From contig CM024757.1 in assembly GCA_014218235.1 (NCBI GenBank), positions 148,999,371-149,063,370 on the forward strand: a stretch of 64,000 nt of DNA. Direction: 5' to 3'. The notes below the pieces were generated by a model that was not told the DNA's origin, did not search any database, and saw only the letters and a program-made list of their open reading frames with translations. The translations under genes and the position numbers were made by a program. Origin of the DNA: Colocasia esculenta. Its lineage: Eukaryota; Streptophyta; Magnoliopsida; Alismatales; Araceae. Each line of letters begins with the position of its first letter. The first letter of the stretch is position 1. This document shows, piece by piece, positions 57,243 through 64,000 of the stretch.

Positions 57243-58908
57243 CTAAACTGTAACTTTTGGTACCCAAATTTTCTTGGGTCCTTGATGGTTAGTTTTAGGA
57301 ATCCATCTCAAGTGTCTAGTAGTGCATGTGCTAACAGTGTGTCCTAGTTGGTTACAATGAGTACAACACAAATCAAAAGTATTTTTCTTGTGTGTATTGT
57401 TACTGAATTTCTGTTTTTGTCTATAGACATGTTGATTTACCTTTTTGGTATTTTTTATGTCTTTTTCTGCTACAAATTTATGAGTTGGATAGACTTTAGG
57501 ATGAATAATGTGTTCCTCATTTTGTAGGGGTGTGTATCCTACTCCATATTTCTTTTTCCCTTTTCTAGCACCTTTGAGATTTACAAATAAAGAAGTTTTG
57601 CATGTAGAAATCTTTTCCAAGGTAGCTCTTAGATAACCATTTTCCTCTTGTAATTTTTCTTCATTTTAAGTTCTTTCAAGTTTGATTCTAATTCTAATAT
57701 TTTGCTGTTTATATTTTTTAAATCTTCACACAGCAATTCATTAGCTCTTTTGGTTTCATTTAAACTTTTGCTTAACCTTTTTGCATCATTTTTAAGAAAG
57801 GTATTACTCTTTTCTTGGGTCAATAGGTTTAGTCTAACTATTTTTATTTGTCTTACCACAGATTTATACTTTTCATAAAATTCATTAAAAGCATCCTCAA
57901 GACTATCTGAATCAGATTCTGAACAGGAAGTAAAAGAGGTTTCTGAATTTACCTGTTCTAGTCCTGCCATGAAGGCTAGATTAGCCTTCTCTTCTTCTTC
58001 GGATTCTGAGCTGGAGGAGTCTGAGCTGGTAGCATCTTCATTGTCCCAAGTTGCTGCCATTGCTTTCTTTTTGAACTTTCTAAACTTCTTTTCTTTGCCC
58101 TTCTTCTTATCTGATTTTTCTGTTTGATCCTTCTTCTTGAGTCTAGGACATTCATACTTGTAATGTCTGGCTGATTGCACTCATAACAAGTTGGCTTCTT
58201 CTTATTATCTTTCTTGAAGAATTTCCTTGAGCCAAACTTTTTCTTCTTGGCCAAAATTCTCAGTAATTTTCTTGAGAGCATAGCCTCATCATCGCTGTCA
58301 TCTGATTTCTCTTGGGAGTCTTCAGATGAAGAAGAATCTGCAATCTTTAAAGCATTTGAAATTTTCTTTTTCGAAGAGCTTTCAGAAAATCTTTCCATGT
58401 TTATTTCATGTGCCATGAGGGATCCTATTAACTTGTCAATGGTTAAATGTGTTAAATCATGGGCTTCCTCTATGGCTGTAACTTTAGGAGTCCAGACATT
58501 TGTTAGAGATTTTAAGATTTTTCTTACTGTTTCTTCATTGGTTAGGACTTTCCCTAAAGCACTTAATCCTACAATTATATTTGAAAATCTATTGTACATT
58601 TGAGTTATATTTTCATTGGGGAGCATTTTAAACTATTCATATTGAGATACAAATATGTCTATTCTTGTTTGTTTAACCCTATCTGTGCCTTCATATGTTA
58701 CTTGTAATTTATCCCAAATTTCTTTTGCTGTTTTACAGGCTGAAAGTCTATTAAACTCTCTTTTAGATAAAGCACAGCAAAGATAATTTTTTGCTTTGAA
58801 ATTTAAGGACATATTTCTTTTGTCTGCAATTGAAAGAGCACCAGAAGAGGATTCTGCAAGGACTTGAAAATCACCTTGTTCAATTACCTGCCAAAGGTCG
58901 AAGTCAGA
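57243..58908 (-). pseudogene. Sire3 gag, main part
   Basis: The UBN2-type region (FDLWQVIEQGDFQVLAESSS, then LTNVWTPKVTAIEEAHDL) carries one TAG near 58632. A Ser/Glu-rich segment and a first zinc knuckle (CYECNQ... / ...KYEC) follow, with the knuckle cut by a frameshift near 58165. Then come a charged coiled-coil-like stretch, a second knuckle (CTHCNQLGHTVSTC) and the ending GPKKIWVPKVTV with TAG at 57243-57245. Pol continues in the same frame after that TAG. Confidence 0.85.
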
Positions 58909-61900
58909 TGTAGTACCCCAGAAAATCTATTAATTAAAAATTATGGATAAATCGAAAATTTATCAATTAATAAATTCAACCAGTTAAAAAGGTACGCATT
59001 ATTATCACATGTGTATAAACCCCTATAAAAATTCTGTAAAAATAATAGTTATACTATAAATAATATTCTCTAATGACCCATCATGGAATTTGGGCATAGA
59101 AAAATCATTTAGACCGAGTTTAAGAAATTATGCGACTTATTAGTGTAATTAAGGAATAAGTCGAAGAATCCATTATTTTATGATCCAAACTGGATTATAA
59201 ATTAAAATAAACATGTGGGTAGACTTTAAATAATATGGGTCGATAGCCCATTATGATATATGGACCAACGGACAATCTTGGCCCATGAATAAATTCTCTA
59301 ATAAAAGGATAATTAAAAATCCAATAAGTAAAGTAAGAACGTGGGATGTACAATTAGACTCATTTGAGATATTGGGCCAAGAGTAAGAGCCTAAATGAGG
59401 AATATTAGAAATATTGACATGAATAATATTTAATCAATTTAAAAATATGAAATTACTTGAATAAGTGTGATAAATAGATTTACATAAGGATAAATGGTGA
59501 ATAATTGAAATTAAATCTATACCCATTAAGTCAAATTGGTAATGGGTTTTATTAATGGTCCTAACATGGATTGTTGGGCCCAAATAAGAAGAGCCTACCA
59601 TGAGATGGGAGTTAATTAAGTGAAATTCGGATTAAATATAGTAATAATTAGAAAAAGGGATTAGATAAATAATAAATGACATATATATATCCCTAAATGA
59701 GTCCTAATCCCATCCTAACACATTAGCCACGAAATTAGATCTCTCTCCAAGCCAATTAGTGGATAAATGCTAGAATAGGGGAGATAAATGTGGAAATTCA
59801 AAGTTAATTAATAAATAAATTAAAAATAGATAAGATAAATATTAAAAATTATGTAAAAATTATCCTTGGTAGCCTTCATGTACCTCTTCAAAAGCCCTCT
59901 GGTCTGGTTGTATTTTGCTCATCCATTTGGGCGAATTTAATTCGTGAAGCCCTGCTGTTACCATGAACTGAAATCTTATGTTTTCTCTAATTCCAAACAT
60001 GTACTTGCTCTCATGGCATGATAAAATTCTCGTATATACTGCATCTTATTATCTTTCAAACGCCCCTGGTCTTGCTCAATTTCCATCTCCCATGAGGGAG
60101 AATTAAATCTTTGAATCCCTATCTATTGCTTGTACCTGACTCTTTAAATTTACCTATAAACTCTATGCGTACTTAATCCCATACCATGATAGAATTCTCT
60201 AAAATACTACTTCGTGTTAGCTTTTGAACTCCCCTAGTTTCGTAATTTTTCATTGTGTATTCATCTCTGATTAATTCATTGAACCCTGACTATGCCTATT
60301 TAGGTCATCAGAATGTAACGTGTTCAAAGCATGGTTAAATCTTATCTAATTTCAAATTAATCATGCATGCTGATAGATATATTTGTCTACTTTCATTTGA
60401 AACTGGATTTGTGATTTTTGGGGTCATTATACGATTTTATATTGAATTTAGAAGAGCCCTATGTCATCTAGTATCAACCCTAAAAAAAAAAAGGGAAAAA
60501 CCCGGTTCGTCCCTGATATCGCGGCGGTGCGATACGCTACGATAACAGGAGGGTCGCGGTCGACTGCCAGGTTGCATCTTGAACGCGGCGGACCTCGCCA
60601 CCGCGTTCCCTTCCCGGTCCGAGCCAGGCCGGCCGGTCTGCGGATTGCGCCCGAGTCGCCCGTCGCGACTTGAATCGCGATGGGTAGGTCCGCTGCGATT
60701 TGAAGATTTCGGCCAAAACATGAAATTACTCTCATGCCCTTATCAATTAAGCTTTATGACTCAAGTTTAACCCTAATCATGCACTATTTTGAACAGTAAC
60801 AATTGATTATTTATATTTGTTAATAATCGCATGAAATATATTATTTGAAAGTCAATTGCACGATCTATCATATTCTCAAAATTTCTCTACACTTGCACAC
60901 ACATAACATTATTAATTGCTATTTGACCTTATTGAATTACGCAATAATGTATTCGGTAATTTAGTGAAATAAATTACTAAATTCCCTATTTTATTAAATA
61001 CAATTGTTTCCATTTTTAGTCACACATTTTAAATACCGTTATCGTTTTCCCTCGGCCTTCGACCACTCGAGGCACGACGGACCCATTTTTCACACTTTCT
61101 CTTGACTTGGACCACCTATCCACCGGGAATACTCTTGACTGGACTAGGGACTCCTTGTCAAGGCCTCCATAAGTCTTCTTGACTTTGGCGCACGTCCTTA
61201 GTCAACGAGCTGGTTGTACCTTTAAATCCCGTTACACTCTTAGGGATCAGTACGATCCAAACGGCCTTAGTGAGATCTCTCTTATCTTGTGATCATGCCG
61301 GACCACCTGGCTAGTATACATAACACGGCTAGTGAGTGATGGTGACTTCTTCTACTAGATTGTCGGCACACGACCTGGTGTTGTGCAACTATTACTATCG
61401 TGGTTTAACGTTGTTTTACGTTTATACCCCTATCTCATCTACTATCCTTGTACTCTCATCTATTCACATTCACTCTACTATCTTGTATTTTCATCTAGTA
61501 CTCTCTTGCGACTCTTGAGCTGTTGTGGATCCCATTGCATGTACGATACATGATTGTCTAGCGCCATAATATGGGTCCAGTGACCCTACTGACTCGAATG
61601 CATAATTGTGCAGGGCACGGAGAGTATCTGAGGGGCTCCAATCTAGTCCTGGGGGCAGAGAGCCAACCGAAAATACTTATAGGGGCTATTGACGGTGTTC
61701 TGCATTGCACCGGTTCTGACTATCTCGACATTGGCTAGACACCTAACTATTATACTATTAGTCTGAGGAGTTCAGATGTACTGTACCTTTTCGGTGCTAT
61801 TATTGTGCTAGCACTGACTGTTATAACATTAGTCTGAGGAGTTCAGATGAAATGTACTATCGTTAAACGGTTACTGTCCCAAAGTGACTATTGCCGTACT

Positions 61901-62679
61901 CGACTAGTGCACCGTGGTGCAATCATACACGTTATCTCATTACATGTTATCTTTTTACACGCTATCTCTTTACATGCAATCTCGTTACACGCTATCTTGA
62001 TATACAAGCTATCTCGTTACACGCCACCTTGATACAAGCTATCCTATTACATGTCATTTTAATATACGCTATCTTGTTATATGGTCTTTTCTCTATCATT
62101 CTAGTTTTGCAATCTTCTTGTGAAGTGTATTATCGTTCACATGTTATCGCATGCTATCATTCTAGTATGCCATCAATCTCTTATCATGTACTATTTCTCT
62201 CTTGACTATACTTGATCGTTCTCTCTAGTTAACCTGCGTTACAAGACATTAATTACTTAAAGCATGCTTGTTTACACGAGATATTAAGTCCTACTGAGCG
62301 TTATCGCTCACCCTTCATTATTTGTTATTGTGTTTTCAGGTAAGTCAAGTGACGACCTTACACACAACAACGGGTTTGGACTGGAGTGATGAGCGTCCTG
62401 GAGTCATAGCAATGGATTGTCCCCAGTACCCTAGAGTTAGTTTAGTTAGTTGCTTAGTTATCATTTCCAAATGTAATGAAGTCATTGCGCCCTATGTTTT
62501 GGCTCTGAATTAGTGGTTGTAATAGTTTAGAAGAAATATCAATAAAATGTTGAGTTTTTAATTGCAGTTATTGTTCATTAGTTGCTCTGATATTTACGAA
62601 TGTATGCGCAATTTACATTACTATACACGTTGTTCATGCCTCCCTAATTTATTCTGCTGCTAAATTGGTGGGGCATGAC
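58909..62679 (+). mobile_element. Tekay-like solo LTR inside Sire3 gag
   Basis: It starts TGTAGTACCCC and ends about GGGGCATGAC(T), 3.77 kb, collinear with the Tekay C LTRs but longer. It contains a GC-rich block (60490-60690) like that at 1-260. The flanks show no clear 5-bp duplication, and the gag sequence on either side appears to lack about 20 codons compared with Sire1, so flanking DNA was probably lost at or after insertion. Confidence 0.75.
61925..62085. repeat. ACGCTATCTCGTTAC minisatellite in LTR
   Basis: About nine imperfect units of 15-17 bp (ttacacgctatctcg and variants). A separate direct repeat, attagtctgaggagttcaga, occurs at about 61758 and 61819. Confidence 0.85.
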
Positions 62680-62739
62680 TAAATAGAATGGTGGCCTTGT
62701 GACTGATTGGCCTTCATAGTTGTGTGCTTCGGATGCCAT
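62680..62739 (-). pseudogene. Sire3 gag N-terminus
   Basis: From ATG 62739 on the minus strand it reads MASEAHNYEGQSVTRPPFY and then meets the solo LTR. The start aligns with MAAQEFTEGQSV of the Sire1 gag. It is an N-terminal fragment split from 58908. Confidence 0.8.
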
Positions 62740-62769
62740 TTCTTCTCAAATCTTTAGATTCTTCTGAGA

Positions 62770-62790
62770 AGACCTTACTCTGATACAACT
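62770..62790 (-). other. Primer-binding site of Sire3
   Basis: On the minus strand ttgtatcagagtaag follows the 5' LTR end by a few bases. It is the initiator tRNA-Met type site with one change in the first bases. Confidence 0.75.
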
Positions 62791-62793
62791 TAT

Positions 62794-63134
62794 TGGATCG
62801 AAATGGCAAACAAACAGTCCTATAGGGGGGGGAATAGGACTTTTTATTGTTTAAAAATTTCTTCTGAAAAACACAGCACTAAATAGATATGTTAGTATTA
62901 AGTGTGATGTGTGTGATTCAAGTGTAAACTTGGCGGAAACAATCACACAAATAAATGCACAAGGGATTTATCCTGGTTCGGCCCTTCCCACATGGAAGTC
63001 CTACATCCAGTCCTCAAGCCAACCACTTGTGATTTCACTAAACTGCCAACAACTTGGCCTTCTCTCACCCTCGAGAGGAATTACAAAACCCACTTGCTCC
63101 CAAGCAAGTTTTCCTTAAACAGGGGTACAAACAC
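62794..63134 (-). mobile_element. Sire3 5' LTR, truncated
   Basis: It matches 47974-48315 of the 3' LTR closely and then stops abruptly at 63134, where the sequence changes to the PMD gene. The promoter half of the LTR, including any repeat array, is lost. Confidence 0.9.
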
Positions 63135-64000
63135 AGTAGTTCGCGGCGCTCTCAAAGCACCGGGGGCTTCACCCCCTTTCTTCAAGTATGCAAATTTCCT
63201 TTTAATGCTCATCATTGATTCTTAAATTGATTAAATTGCCTGACTGACATTCTTTTGGTTTCCTTGCAGATCTGGGGGTACACCCGCTTCCCCATGGGGT
63301 GCGGGACACTGAGAGAGGGGAGCCAGGCCTTGGTGCCCCTCATGGCGAGGTGGGATGTGGCCCCTGACCCCAGGGTCACAGACCGACGTGCGGAGGATGT
63401 GCGCGTTGCCTTGGACCACTACCCGCATGATCAGGTATGAAACTCTCAATCAGCTCTTCCATTCATTTAATTACTGCATTTGATGTTATTTGACCAGTGT
63501 TCTTTTCTCTTCTCAGGTGGTATGGACCCCATATGCAGGGGAGCTGGATGCCTCGCACCCGGCGGTGGCGGCGGGCCGAGCCTTGTTCGACCGCCACCTG
63601 CTTCTTCTCTGCCTGGGGACCTGCGAGGTTCTCTACCAAGAGCTCGTGGTACAGACCCTAGGTTGGCACCAGCTAGCCATGGAGGTACCGTCCCTGGGAA
63701 GAGAGGGGCACTCCCGCCGCCGGTTCTTCGCCGAGGACCGAAACTGGAGCACGGAGCACGGGAGCACGCTCGCCTACTGACGAGCCAGAGGGGACCAGGT
63801 GGTCCAGCAGGAGGGTCTCCAGGATAGCTTAGCGTACCTGGAGGACTATCGGGCGCGCTACGCCGGACGACTCCGGCTTGACCGGCGAGTGGTAAGTGAA
63901 CTTCTATCTCTAAGCCTCTGTCATTTAAATTTGATTTGATTCTAACCTTGAAGTGTGAATGACAGCTGTTGGAGTCACAGGAGGTCCGGGTCTGCTGGGC
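63135..64000 (+). pseudogene. Plant mobile domain (PMD) gene fragment, three or more exons
   Basis: GC-rich exons with AT-rich introns. A partial exon ends near 63185 (donor gtatgc). Exon 63270-63434 starts after tccttgcag and reads IWGYTRFPMGCGTL... to HDQ. Exon 63517-63891 starts after ttctcag and reads VVWTPYAGELDASHP... through VLYQELVVQTLGWHQLAMEVP, then LDRRV with donor gtaagt. A further exon begins at 63966. The IWxY, VVWTPY and 'evLyqe...' blocks are typical of the PMD domain carried by Mutator-like and other plant elements and by MAIL-type host proteins. A TGA at 63778-63780 interrupts the middle exon while the same frame stays open after it. High GC at third codon positions contrasts with the neighbours. 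Confidence 0.75.

Larger units (their letters stand above)
47974..63134 (-). mobile_element. Sire3: Sirevirus with gag, pol and env-like gene, 5' LTR truncated
   Basis: On the minus strand: a truncated 5' LTR (63134-62794), PBS, gag split by a solo LTR, pol, env-like ORF, polypurine tracts, and a complete 3' LTR (50024-47974; TGTTGAGCAACTG...CGATCCA). Excluding the insertion it is about 11.4 kb. It is the best preserved Sirevirus coding region here but has scattered stops and frameshifts. No TSD can be checked because the 5' LTR end is lost at the junction with the PMD gene. Confidence 0.9.

Noticed and set aside
63231..63449. Minus-strand 72-codon frame
   Set aside because: Antisense shadow of the PMD exon, which has correct splice sites and domain motifs on the plus strand.

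Overview
The window reads as a repeat-rich nuclear region of a flowering plant. Support for this comes from one spliced exon of a plant-specific gene (NDC1, a plastid/mitochondrial type II NAD(P)H dehydrogenase), from Sireviruses and Tekay-like chromoviruses (plant-restricted lineages of Ty1/copia and Ty3/gypsy elements), from CACTA, hAT and PIF/Harbinger-like elements, and from a plant mobile domain (PMD) gene fragment. A monocot is plausible but not shown. I found no rRNA, tRNA or CRISPR. Homology calls were made by eye from motifs, without database searches.

Layout. 1-3534: minus-strand LTR of a Tekay-like element, cut by the window edge and carrying a Sirevirus-like solo LTR (935-3122, TSD ctaac). 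3535-9742: low-copy DNA with a GC-rich block (4330-5049), one NDC1 exon (6379-6474), a possible terminal exon (7992-8036), minisatellites and a 150-bp CACTA-like MITE. 9743-10579: PIF/Harbinger-like element (TSD TTA) filled with a pyrimidine-rich minisatellite. 10625-14445: decayed Ty1/copia element (copia A) with its 3' LTR. 14446-32693: Sirevirus Sire1 (gag only), whose 5' LTR holds a complete Tekay-like element (15554-25873, TSD agatg) and whose 3' LTR holds a hAT-like element (31173-32399). 32747-47973: 3' half of a minus-strand Ty3/gypsy element (gypsy B), whose 3' LTR holds Sirevirus Sire2 (34637-45161, TSD acttg). 47974-63134: minus-strand Sirevirus Sire3 (gag, pol, env-like) with a Tekay-like solo LTR in its gag (58909-62679). 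63135-64000: exons of a PMD gene that abut the truncated Sire3 5' LTR.

The elements form a nested stack. Copia A was entered by Sire1 and by gypsy B. Sire1 was entered by the Tekay-like element and by the hAT-like element. Gypsy B was entered by Sire2 and Sire3. Sire3 was entered by a Tekay-like element now reduced to a solo LTR. Sire2 looks youngest among those with two LTRs, at about 97% LTR identity by eye.

The most interesting signal concerns the Sireviruses. Each LTR family carries its own array of short palindromes built on TCGA or ATCGAT. In the two elements that keep an env-like ORF, the same family-specific motif recurs in a small cluster between pol and env, just upstream of the env-like start codon. 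In Sire3 a good TATA box lies between that cluster and the ATG. This suggests a separate cis-module, either promoter or processing region, for the env-like gene. Sire2 has lost nearly all of pol but keeps the env-like gene and recent-looking LTRs.
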